Below are positions 1-5,553 of a stretch of 6,083 bases of DNA, in pieces. The first letter of the stretch is position 1; each line of letters starts with the position of its first letter. The notes under the pieces were generated by a model, which saw only the letters and a list, made by a program, of their open reading frames with translations, did not search any database and was not told the DNA's origin. This stretch comes from an uncultured Collinsella sp. (GTDB lineage Bacteria; Actinomycetota; Coriobacteriia; Coriobacteriales; Coriobacteriaceae). Location of the stretch: NCBI GenBank assembly GCA_900553345.1, contig USDE01000095.1, forward strand, positions 1 through 6,083, in the 5' to 3' direction. Both the position numbers and the translations under genes were made by a program.

Positions 1-29
1 CCGCAATGCTCGACGATGACGACGAGTAG
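1..29 (+). CDS. recA: RecA recombinase, C-terminal end only (partial)
   Basis: Only the last eight codons and the TAG stop are present, read in the third frame: A-M-L-D-D-D-D-E. A run of acidic residues at the extreme C-terminus is typical of bacterial RecA, where it tempers DNA binding and strand exchange. The identification rests on this acidic tail and on the recX gene that follows at once, recA-recX being a very common pair. The core of the protein lies outside the window, so nothing can be said about its ATPase or DNA-binding loops. The stop codon TAG shares its G with the GTG that opens recX. Confidence 0.72.
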
Positions 30-733
30 TGGATGCCGACATGTCGTATACGGTGACCGAGGCTACGGTCGTCTTTCCTGATAAGAAGGCGGCCTCTTCG
101 TTCTCGAGTGATTATGCGTCTAAAAAGCCCTGCGCGCATATCGATTGCGATCTCGAGGGCGGTTTCGAACGTTCCATTTGGATTCCCGTGCGCGTGGCGC
201 GCCTGTACGTTAAGAACCGCCCCGATCTTCCCTGTGATTGGGATGACTTTCGCGAGGCGGTGCAGCTTATTGAACGCAAATGTGCACTCACCATGGTGAC
301 CGAGATGCTTTCGCGCCGCGATCATGCCACGGGCGAGGTGCGCGATAAGTTGGCGCGCTATGGCTTTCGACAGCCCGCGATCGATTTTGCGGTTGCTCGA
401 GCGACCGAGTATCGGTTTTTGGACGAGAACCGTTTTTGCTCGTACTTTATCGAAGAGCGCAAACGTCGCGGCTGGGGACAGCGCAAGATCGAGGTTGAGC
501 TCAAGCGTCGTCATGTCGTGTTTGACGATATCCCCGGGTATCCCGAGGCATATTTTGCCGTGGATGACGACTTGGCCCGCGCTTCGGCCTTGCTCGCTAA
601 ACGTCGCGTCCCCGAGGTCCGTGCATTCGAAAAGCTCGTCAGATTTTTGATGGGTAAAGGCTTCTCGTATCACATCGCCGCCGATGCCGTTAAGGCGCGC
701 CTCGATGCCTTAAGCGAGGAATGCGCCGTATAA
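29..733 (+). CDS. recX: Regulatory protein RecX
   Basis: RecX binds RecA filaments and limits RecA activity during homologous recombination and the SOS response, in the cytoplasm. The 234-residue product has the helical tandem-repeat core of the family at about residues 83-165. Visible landmarks are TEMLSRRDHATGEVRDKL, the YGF step, the stretch YRFLDENRFCSYFIEERKRR, and GWGQRKIEVELKRR. A further helical repeat follows at about 178-228, with VRFLMGKGFSYHIAADAVKARL. The first 80 residues are an N-terminal extension common in actinobacterial RecX. The start is uncertain: GTG at 29 overlaps the recA stop (TAGTG) and would give tight translational coupling, while an in-frame ATG at 41 would remove four residues; neither has a strong Shine-Dalgarno. 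The gene is probably co-transcribed with recA. Codon use agrees with the rest of the left block. Confidence 0.9.
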   Translation: MDADMSYTVTEATVVFPDKKAASSFSSDYASKKPCAHIDCDLEGGFERSIWIPVRVARLYVKNRPDLPCDWDDFREAVQLIERKCALTMVTEMLSRRDHATGEVRDKLARYGFRQPAIDFAVARATEYRFLDENRFCSYFIEERKRRGWGQRKIEVELKRRHVVFDDIPGYPEAYFAVDDDLARASALLAKRRVPEVRAFEKLVRFLMGKGFSYHIAADAVKARLDALSEECAV

Positions 734-795
734 GCGTTCGCCCGTTACGCCCCTGCCGTTCTCCGCTCGATTGGCGCCGTGCCGGGTGCGTTTAT

Positions 796-824
796 TTGAC
801 AGTTGTTGCGGTTCAACGTAGGAT
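796..824 (+). promoter_or_regulatory. Candidate sigma-70-type promoter for the rny operon
   Basis: A perfect -35 box TTGACA (796-801) is followed by a 17-base spacer and the -10 box TAGGAT (819-824), which matches the consensus at four of six positions including the key first T, second A and last T. It lies in the recX-rny gap and points toward rny. Transcription would start near 831 and give a leader of about 160 nt. The DNA around it is AT-richer than the flanking genes, as expected of a promoter. It is assigned by consensus match only. Confidence 0.7.
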
Positions 825-852
825 ATTTACTGTCATTTGCTCTGTGATATGT

Positions 853-869
853 GCTCATCTGTGATGAGT
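853..869 (+). promoter_or_regulatory. Small dyad in the rny leader
   Basis: CTCATC (854-859) and GATGAG (863-868) form a perfect 6-bp inverted repeat around TGT, extended by one G-U pair (853/869). It is followed by a T-rich stretch (869-888). It lies about 30 bases downstream of the predicted -10 box, so it could be an operator, a weak attenuator hairpin, or chance. The three-base loop and short stem make it a poor intrinsic terminator. Confidence 0.3.
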
Positions 870-929
870 TTGTTTATATGTTTATCTGTATCCGACCCGC
901 ATAAGCTGCGCCCATATTACTCAAATGTC

Positions 930-955
930 GCGAGCCGTTCGTAAGGACGGTTCGC
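930..955 (+). promoter_or_regulatory. Leader hairpin with GNRA-type loop upstream of rny
   Basis: Bases 930-940 (GCGAGCCGTTC) pair with 945-955 (GGACGGTTCGC) to make an 11-bp stem that includes two G-U pairs. It is closed by C-G around a GTAA loop, which in RNA is a GNRA tetraloop. It lies 35 bases before the rny start, inside the predicted leader. The following TTTGCTG is too poor in T to make it a convincing terminator. A structured element in the leader of a ribonuclease mRNA could serve in autoregulation, but that is inference. Confidence 0.5.
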
Positions 956-980
956 TTTGCTGTGTAACGAATCCATAAAA

Positions 981-985
981 AGGAG
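981..985 (+). promoter_or_regulatory. Ribosome binding site that fixes the rny start
   Basis: AGGAG, preceded by A-rich sequence, ends five bases before ATG 991. An upstream in-frame GTG at 985 overlaps this Shine-Dalgarno and is therefore not a plausible start, so rny begins at 991. Confidence 0.75.
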
Positions 986-990
986 TGAGC

Positions 991-2541
991 ATGCCTATCA
1001 TTGCAGCGCTCGTTGGCCTCGTTTTGGGTGCCATCGCCGCCATTGCCTACATGCGCACCGCCAAGCAGGGTAGTCTTCACGAGGCCGACGAAAAGATTCA
1101 GTCGGCACACGCGCAGGCAGAGTCCCTGATCGGTGATGCAAAGCGTCAGGCCGAGACCCTCAAAAAAGAGGCTCTGCTCGAGGCCAAGGAAGAGATCATC
1201 AAGAACAAGCAGGCCGCCGAGGCCGAGGACAAGCAGCGTAAGAGCGAGATTCGCACGCTCGAAAACCGCGTGATGCAGCGCGAGGAATCGCTCGATCGTC
1301 GCAACGATGCGCTCGATAAACGCGAGCACCAGCTGTCCAGCCAGGCCGGTCAGGTCGAGAAGCGCTCTCGCGAGCTTGAGGAGCTCTGCGCCAAGCAGAC
1401 CTCCGAGCTCGAGCGTATTGCCGACCTTACGCGCGAGGATGCTCACAAGGAGCTGCTCGACAAGGTCCGCGGCGAGGTTACCCACGAGGCGGCCACCATC
1501 ATCCGCGAGTCCGAGCAGCAGGTCCGCGCCGAGTGCCATAAGACCGCCCAGGAGATTCTCTCCCTGGCGATTCAGCGTTGCGCCGCCGACCATACCGCCG
1601 AGGTCACCGTCACTTCCGTTCATATTCCCTCCGATGACCTCAAGGGTCGCATTATCGGTCGCGAGGGTCGCAACATCCGCACCTTCGAGCAGGTGTCCGG
1701 CGTCAACCTCGTGATTGATGATACTCCCGAGACCGTTGTACTCTCGAGCTTCGATCCAGTCCGTCGTGAGACCGCCCGCGTGGCGCTCGAGAACCTCATT
1801 GCCGACGGTCGTATTCACCCCGCCCGCATCGAGGAGATGTATCACAAGGCCGCCGATTTGGTTCAGCAGCGTGTGCGCGAGGCCGGCGAGCAGGCCGCCT
1901 TCGATACCGGTATCCACGACCTGCATCCCGAGATCGTCAAGACCCTGGGTGCTCTTTGCTACCGCACTTCGTTTGGCCAGAACGTTCTGCAGCACTCGCT
2001 TGAGGTCTCCGACCTGTGCGGCGTTATGGCCTCCGAGCTTGGTCTGGATGTTGTGACCGCCAAGCGCGCCGGTCTTCTGCACGACCTGGGCAAGGCCATC
2101 GACCATGATGTTGAGGGTCCGCATGCTGTCATTGGCGCCGAGCTTGCCCGCCGTTATGGCGAGAAGCCCGTTATCGTCCACGCGATCGAAGCCCATCATG
2201 CCGATGTCGACCCCAACACGGTGCTCGACGTTCTGGTCCAGGCTGCCGATGCCGTTTCTGCTTCTCGTCCCGGTGCCCGCCGCGAGTCGGCCGAGAACTA
2301 CATCAAGCGTCTTGAGAAGCTCGAGGAGATTGCCAACTCTCACGACGGCGTCGAGCGTACCTATGCCATGCAGGCCGGTCGCGAGGTTCATGTCATGGTT
2401 CAGCCTGACAAGATCTCCGATGCCCAGTCCACGGTGCTTGCGCACGATATCGCCCATCAGATCGAGGAAGAGATGGAGTATCCCGGTCAGGTTCGCGTTG
2501 TCGTGATTCGCGAGAGCCGTGCCGTCGATATCGCTAAATAA
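991..2541 (+). CDS. rny: Ribonuclease Y (membrane-anchored endoribonuclease)
   Basis: RNase Y starts mRNA decay by endonucleolytic cleavage, preferring 5'-monophosphorylated RNA, and works at the inner face of the membrane. The 516-residue product is of usual family length and shows the full domain order. Residues 1-20 form a transmembrane helix (PIIAALVGLVLGAIAAIAY). About 30-195 is a long charged coiled coil rich in E, K, R and Q. A KH RNA-binding domain at about 203-270 has its GxxG loop as GREG (223-226). An HD phosphohydrolase domain covers about 328-425, with likely metal ligands H335 (QHSLE), H364-D365 (LLHDLGK) and D420 (QAADAVSASRPGARRE). The C-terminal domain follows (EVHVMVQPDKI...). 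The start ATG is set by AGGAG at 981-985. It is the first gene after a strong promoter, and the next gene starts one base after its stop. Confidence 0.97.
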   Translation: MPIIAALVGLVLGAIAAIAYMRTAKQGSLHEADEKIQSAHAQAESLIGDAKRQAETLKKEALLEAKEEIIKNKQAAEAEDKQRKSEIRTLENRVMQREESLDRRNDALDKREHQLSSQAGQVEKRSRELEELCAKQTSELERIADLTREDAHKELLDKVRGEVTHEAATIIRESEQQVRAECHKTAQEILSLAIQRCAADHTAEVTVTSVHIPSDDLKGRIIGREGRNIRTFEQVSGVNLVIDDTPETVVLSSFDPVRRETARVALENLIADGRIHPARIEEMYHKAADLVQQRVREAGEQAAFDTGIHDLHPEIVKTLGALCYRTSFGQNVLQHSLEVSDLCGVMASELGLDVVTAKRAGLLHDLGKAIDHDVEGPHAVIGAELARRYGEKPVIVHAIEAHHADVDPNTVLDVLVQAADAVSASRPGARRESAENYIKRLEKLEEIANSHDGVERTYAMQAGREVHVMVQPDKISDAQSTVLAHDIAHQIEEEMEYPGQVRVVVIRESRAVDIAK

Positions 2542-2542
2542 C

Positions 2543-3628
2543 ATGAACGACGCGAACGAGCTCATCTCATTTATCGCGTCGATGTCGGGGGAGGGCAACC
2601 TTCGCGTCGAGGAAAACCTTGGCGAGGGGTATGTCCGCCTCCGAGTTTCGGAGGCCGAGCGCCGTCAGGCCAAGCATGACATTCAGCATGTAGAGGACAT
2701 TGTCATCGAGATGCTGCGTAATGCTCGCGATGCCGGAGCCGATAAGGTCTATCTTGCCACGACCAAGGAGGAGGGTGTTCGCACCCTCCTCTTCCTGGAT
2801 AACGGTTCTGGTGTGCCGCAGGATATGCAGGAGCGTATCTTCGATGCCCGTGTCACCTCCAAGCTCGAGAGCATGAAAATGGACCGTTGGGGTGTTCACG
2901 GTCGTGGTATGGCGCTGTTCTCTATCAAGCAGAACACGGATGAGGCACGCGTTGTTACATCGGGCGTCGATTTGGGTTCTGCGTTTAAGGTGCGCGTTGC
3001 CACCGAACGCTTGGGTGAGCGCGCCGACCAGTCGAGCTGGCCTCAGGCGGTTAAAGACGAAGACGGCCGCTATGTATGTGCTCGCGGCCCCCACAACATC
3101 ATTCGCGCGGCCTGTGAGTTTGCCCTTGAGGAGCTGCGTAGTTGCGATGTGTATCTGGGCTCTCCGTCCGAGATCGCTGCGACCCTGTACGCTCAGGCTT
3201 CGAGTCGTCTCGATACGTCGCGCCTGCTCTTTATCGATGACGAGTGCGAGCTTCCAGTTATCGATCGCTTGGGCCTTGCCTCGGATGCCGAGGACTTTAT
3301 CCGGATCTGCTCCGGTCTGGGCCTTGAGATGTCCGAGCGCACTGCCCACCGAATTCTGTCGGGTCAGATTAAGCCCGTTCGCGGCGTGACTGCGCGTCTG
3401 CTGCGCGAGCGCGACTCCACCTCTCATGCTCCGGCTCCCATCGATCTTGCCAAGGACCGTCGAGGCCTTCGTATCGCCAAGGATGATATGGCGCAGTTTT
3501 CGCGTGCGGTCGAGCGTGACTTTAACGACCTCGCCGCCCGGTATTACCTCAATCTGTGCGGCGACCCTAAGATTCGCGTTTCGCGTGATCGCATCACGGT
3601 GACGTTCGATCTTGCCAAAGAGGAATAA
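2543..3628 (+). CDS. GHKL-fold (Hsp90/MutL/histidine-kinase type) ATP-binding protein, function unknown
   Basis: This 361-residue protein has a Bergerat (GHKL) ATP-binding fold at about residues 47-155. Visible are an N box with E56 and N60 (IVIEMLRNARDAGAD), a G1 box D86-N-G-S-G90, and a G2-like loop G117-V-H-G-R-G122-M followed by a helix. A segment like these binds ATP in Hsp90, MutL, gyrase B and sensor kinases. There is no phospho-acceptor histidine domain, receiver, signal peptide or membrane segment, so it is not an ordinary sensor kinase. Residues 160-361 match no family I recognise; they are mostly charged and helical, with a possible C-terminal strand (RVSRDRITVTFDLAKEE). The chosen ATG lies one base after the rny stop (TAA-C-ATG) and has no clear Shine-Dalgarno, so termination-reinitiation coupling with rny is likely. 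An in-frame GTG at 2519 lies inside rny and is less likely. The context suggests a role beside RNase Y and SpoVS. Confidence 0.85.
   Translation: MNDANELISFIASMSGEGNLRVEENLGEGYVRLRVSEAERRQAKHDIQHVEDIVIEMLRNARDAGADKVYLATTKEEGVRTLLFLDNGSGVPQDMQERIFDARVTSKLESMKMDRWGVHGRGMALFSIKQNTDEARVVTSGVDLGSAFKVRVATERLGERADQSSWPQAVKDEDGRYVCARGPHNIIRAACEFALEELRSCDVYLGSPSEIAATLYAQASSRLDTSRLLFIDDECELPVIDRLGLASDAEDFIRICSGLGLEMSERTAHRILSGQIKPVRGVTARLLRERDSTSHAPAPIDLAKDRRGLRIAKDDMAQFSRAVERDFNDLAARYYLNLCGDPKIRVSRDRITVTFDLAKEE
2766..2793 (+). repeat. Strong TTCG-loop inverted repeat inside the GHKL ATPase gene
   Basis: GAGGAGGGTG (2768-2777) and CACCCTCCTC (2782-2791) are perfect 10-bp reverse complements around a TTCG loop. 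A G-U pair (2767/2792) and an A-T pair (2766/2793) extend the stem to 12 bp. It encodes about residues 75-85 (KEEGVRTLLFL), just before the G1 box. No T-run follows, so it is not an intrinsic terminator. The transcript should form a very stable hairpin here; whether it has a function is not known. Confidence 0.7.
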
Positions 3629-3632
3629 AATC

Positions 3633-3661
3633 TTTACCGAGTCCGCTCGGTACGATACAGT
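3633..3661 (+). promoter_or_regulatory. Weak candidate promoter before spoVS
   Basis: TTTACC (3633-3638), a 17-base spacer and TACAGT (3656-3661) each match the -35 and -10 consensus at four of six positions. The 74-base gap and the independent Shine-Dalgarno of spoVS make separate expression plausible. The spacer is occupied by a hairpin-forming repeat, and read-through from the rny promoter is equally possible. Confidence 0.25.
3635..3652 (+). terminator. Intergenic hairpin between the GHKL gene and spoVS
   Basis: TACCGAG (3635-3641) pairs perfectly with CTCGGTA (3646-3652) around a TCCG loop, seven base pairs in all, seven bases after the GHKL stop codon. No T-run follows (CGATACAG), so intrinsic termination is doubtful. 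An mRNA 3'-end stabiliser, a processing site or a partial attenuator all fit. Confidence 0.35.
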
Positions 3662-3690
3662 TATTGCAGTTAAAACGTACTTTTAAACGC

Positions 3691-3695
3691 AGGAG
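3691..3695 (+). promoter_or_regulatory. Ribosome binding site that fixes the spoVS start
   Basis: AGGAG lies seven bases before ATG 3703. This excludes the longer in-frame reading from TTG 3664, whose extra residues (QLKRTFKRRSFF) do not resemble SpoVS. The family itself begins at the M-x-x-LKVS motif. Confidence 0.75.
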
Positions 3696-3702
3696 TTTCT
3701 TC

Positions 3703-4020
3703 ATGGATTGCCTGAAGGTATCAAGCAAATCATCGCCCGCGTCCGTTGCCGGCGCCATTGCCGGCATGGTCAAAGATGGCGTCCCCGTCAACATTCAATG
3801 CGTCGGTGCCGGTGCCGTCAACCAGGCCATTAAGGCCGTTGCCATTGCGCGCGGCTTTCTGATTCCGACCGGCTTTGATGTCTCCTGCGCGCCGGTGTTT
3901 TCCGACATTCTTATTAACGGAGAGTCGCGCACGGCAATTCGTCTCTCTATCTACGTTCACCAGATTAATCGGGCTGCTATGGATAACGTCGTCATGGATG
4001 ACGTTAAGCCCGTTGCGTAA
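3703..4020 (+). CDS. spoVS: Stage V sporulation protein S (SpoVS), Alba-like
   Basis: This small cytoplasmic protein belongs to the SpoVS family, which has an Alba-like fold and is thought to bind nucleic acid. In Bacillus it affects septation and late sporulation, yet it is also widespread in non-sporulating bacteria. Residues 1-84 carry the family signatures in order: M-D-C-LKVSSKSSPASVAGAIAG, then QCVGAGAVNQAIKAVAIARGF (about 32-52), and INGESRTAIRLSI (71-83). The usual family length is about 86 residues; here it is 105, because a tail of about 20 residues follows (residues 85-105, VHQINRAAMDNVVMDDVKPVA). The tail is not part of the standard domain. The gene lies between the GHKL ATPase and miaB, as spoVS lies between rny and miaB in B. 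subtilis. Collinsella-like hosts do not form spores, so the role here is probably not sporulation. Confidence 0.93.
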   Translation: MDCLKVSSKSSPASVAGAIAGMVKDGVPVNIQCVGAGAVNQAIKAVAIARGFLIPTGFDVSCAPVFSDILINGESRTAIRLSIYVHQINRAAMDNVVMDDVKPVA

Positions 4021-4085
4021 GCGAGCCATCTGCACGCTTGTAGCACCTATGCGCCCCGTCGATACCATCGTTAGGATGTAAGCTC

Positions 4086-5426
4086 ATGGACCAGCGTTCC
4101 GTACGCGATATTCTTGCCGGTAAAACCTACTTTATCCGCACATTCGGCTGCCAGATGAACCAGCACGACTCCGAGCGCGTGAGTGGCTTGCTCGATTCGT
4201 ATGGCTGTCTTATGGCGCTCGATCCCGAGCATGCCGATATTGTCGTGTTCATGACGTGCTGTGTGCGCGAGGCTGCCGATACTCGCCTCTATGGTCAGTG
4301 CAATTCCTGCAAGAGCCTGCCTCCTTCGCCTTCGGGTAAGCGTGTGGTCGCCGTGGGCGGCTGCATCGCCCAGCGCGATGGCGAGGGCTTGCTCACCAAC
4401 GTCGATAACGTCAACGTCATTTTCGGCACCCATTCCATTGCTCACGTGGCCGAGCTTATCGCCGAGGCGTTTTTGGATGGCAAGCGCCATATCCGTACGA
4501 ATGAGCATGAGGATACCGACGCCATGAGTATGCCGTGGCATCGCGAGACGCAGTATCACGCCTGGGTGCCTATCATGACGGGCTGCAACAACTTCTGCAC
4601 GTACTGCATCGTGCCGTACGTCCGTGGTCGTGAGAAGAGTCGTCCCTTCGAGGAGATTGTCGACGAGGTTACCGGGCTTGTGCGTCAGGGCGTGCGCGAG
4701 ATTACGCTGCTGGGCCAAAACGTTAACTCCTACGGTCGCGATCTCTTTGGCAAGCCGCGTTTTGCCGATCTGCTGCGCGCTGTGGGCGATACGGGTGTCG
4801 AGCGTATCTTCTTTACCTCTTCGCATCCCAAAGATCTGCTGCCCGAGACCATCGATGCTATGGCCGAGACGCCTGCCGTCATGCCGCAGCTTCACTTGGC
4901 CGTTCAGTCGGGTTCCACGCGCATCCTTAAAGAGATGAATCGTCGGTACACGCGCGAGGATTATCTGGGCCTGGTCGATCGTATTCGTAACCGTATGCCC
5001 GATATTGCGCTTTCGACCGACATCATCGTGGGCTTCCCTGGGGAAACAGAGGAGGATTATCAGGCAAGCCGTGCTTTTGCGGAAGAAATCGGCTTTTCCA
5101 AAATCCATGTATTCCCTTATTCCCCCAAGAAAGGCACTCCCGCGGCGGCAAGAAAAGATCAGCTGCAAAACGCTGTGAAACAGGCACGCAGCCACGACCT
5201 GATTACCGTCAGCGACCGCATGACAGACGCCTTTTTGCAGAAGCATGTGGGCAAGGTCATGCCTGTTCTCTTTGAACGGTGCGTTGGTGACGATGTCTAT
5301 GAGGGACATACCACAAACTATATGAAAGTCCACGCAAGAAGCACAAAAGACCTGTCTAACGTCATTGCGGATACGAAAATCCTCTCTGTGGCGGAAGAAA
5401 TGGCTTTTGGCGAAGTGGAGGCATAA
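4086..5426 (+). CDS. Chimeric methylthiotransferase: MiaB N-terminal part joined to MtaB C-terminal part
   Basis: Residues 1 to about 318 are MiaB, the radical-SAM enzyme that adds a methylthio group to i6A37 of tRNA. The UPF0004 domain has cysteines C22 (GCQMNQ), C58 (MTCCVRE) and C93 (GGCIAQ) for the auxiliary 4Fe-4S cluster. The radical-SAM domain has C167-x3-C171-x2-C174 (CNNFCTYC), then LLGQNVNSYG and QSGS. From about residue 320 the protein is instead of MtaB type (t6A37 methylthiotransferase): KIHVFPYSPKKGTPAA (339-354) and YEGHTTNYMKV (405-415) in the TRAM region, where MiaB would have a different barrel. Codon use changes at the same point: 19 of 19 Glu codons before residue 320 are GAG, against 4 of 11 afterwards. 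Both Cys sets are intact and the total length, 446, is normal, so an ordinary annotation would miss the join. The start ATG has AGGA nine bases upstream. An assembly join is more likely than a real fusion gene. Confidence 0.88.
   Translation: MDQRSVRDILAGKTYFIRTFGCQMNQHDSERVSGLLDSYGCLMALDPEHADIVVFMTCCVREAADTRLYGQCNSCKSLPPSPSGKRVVAVGGCIAQRDGEGLLTNVDNVNVIFGTHSIAHVAELIAEAFLDGKRHIRTNEHEDTDAMSMPWHRETQYHAWVPIMTGCNNFCTYCIVPYVRGREKSRPFEEIVDEVTGLVRQGVREITLLGQNVNSYGRDLFGKPRFADLLRAVGDTGVERIFFTSSHPKDLLPETIDAMAETPAVMPQLHLAVQSGSTRILKEMNRRYTREDYLGLVDRIRNRMPDIALSTDIIVGFPGETEEDYQASRAFAEEIGFSKIHVFPYSPKKGTPAAARKDQLQNAVKQARSHDLITVSDRMTDAFLQKHVGKVMPVLFERCVGDDVYEGHTTNYMKVHARSTKDLSNVIADTKILSVAEEMAFGEVEA
5022..5045. 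other. Probable junction between two genomes
   Basis: The bases encode IIVGFPGE, part of a motif shared by MiaB and MtaB (TDIIVGFPGETEED). Left of it the DNA is GC-rich with CGC/CGT arginines, GAG and mostly AAG. From the GAA-ACA at 5043 rightward the DNA favours GAA, AAA and AGA, and the genes become clostridial. The exact crossover cannot be fixed, because the two parents may be nearly identical across these bases. No repeat, insertion-sequence end or attachment-site structure is seen at the seam. Confidence 0.75.
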
Positions 5427-5457
5427 ATCCCATTTTTTGTAATATTTATGTAAGGAA

Positions 5458-5478
5458 AGAACGGTTGCAATCCGTTCT
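5458..5478 (+). terminator. Hairpin after the mtaB end, overlapping the ireB promoter
   Basis: AGAACGG (5458-5464) and CCGTTCT (5472-5478) are perfect 7-bp arms around a seven-base loop TTGCAAT. It lies 31 bases after the stop codon. GGTTTATATTAT follows, a modest U-tract, so a weak intrinsic terminator for mtaB is possible. Because the loop holds the -35 box of the candidate ireB promoter, the dyad could also be an operator. Confidence 0.4.
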
Positions 5479-5493
5479 GGTTTATATTATCAT
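5465..5493 (+). promoter_or_regulatory. Candidate promoter for ireB-ruvX
   Basis: TTGCAA (5465-5470) and TATCAT (5488-5493) match the sigma-70-type -35 and -10 boxes at four and five of six positions, with a 17-base spacer. The region is AT-rich and sits in the 127-base gap before ireB. The predicted leader is about 55 nt. The match is by consensus only. Confidence 0.5.
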
Positions 5494-5516
5494 GGAAGAA
5501 TAGAATTTGTTTGGAG

Positions 5517-5534
5517 ACAGCAAGCATGTGCTGT
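5517..5534 (+). promoter_or_regulatory. Small hairpin just before the ireB ribosome binding site
   Basis: ACAGCA (5517-5522) and TGCTGT (5529-5534) form a 6-bp perfect inverted repeat with a six-base loop. It ends five bases before the GGAG Shine-Dalgarno (5540-5543) of ireB. It could affect ribosome access, or it may be chance. Confidence 0.25.
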
Positions 5535-5553
5535 GGAACGGAGCGTGATACAC

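Noticed and set aside
774..795. Possible intrinsic terminator after recX (GCGCC pairing with GGGTGC, then GTTTATT)
   Set aside because: The stem is only five pairs including one G-U, with a six-base loop, and the T-stretch is interrupted and merges into the -35 region. Too weak to call.
874..2598. A 574-codon open frame on the minus strand covering all of rny
   Set aside because: It is a mirror of the GC-rich codon pattern of rny, which has clear RNase Y domains and a proper ribosome binding site. The minus-strand product resembles no family and would need to begin in the next gene.
2567..3427. A 286-codon minus-strand open frame opposite the GHKL gene
   Set aside because: It has no family resemblance, and the opposite strand encodes intact ATP-binding motifs.
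3747..3766. Inverted repeat TGCCGGC / GCCGGCA at the start of spoVS
   Set aside because: It encodes the conserved AGAIAG stretch, where Gly/Ala codons in GC-rich DNA readily produce such repeats. Chance is sufficient.
4021..4085. Gap between spoVS and miaB examined for a promoter, small RNA or terminator
   Set aside because: No convincing -35/-10 pair or stable hairpin was found; miaB is probably read through from upstream.
5022..5045. Seam considered as a mobile-element or phage integration site
   Set aside because: No integrase, transposase, target duplication, tRNA end or terminal repeat is seen. The right side is ordinary chromosomal housekeeping genes.
4071..5333. A 420-codon open frame on the minus strand opposite the methylthiotransferase gene
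   Set aside because: It is a shadow frame: no recognisable domain, and the plus-strand frame has all radical-SAM motifs. It also crosses the compositional seam.
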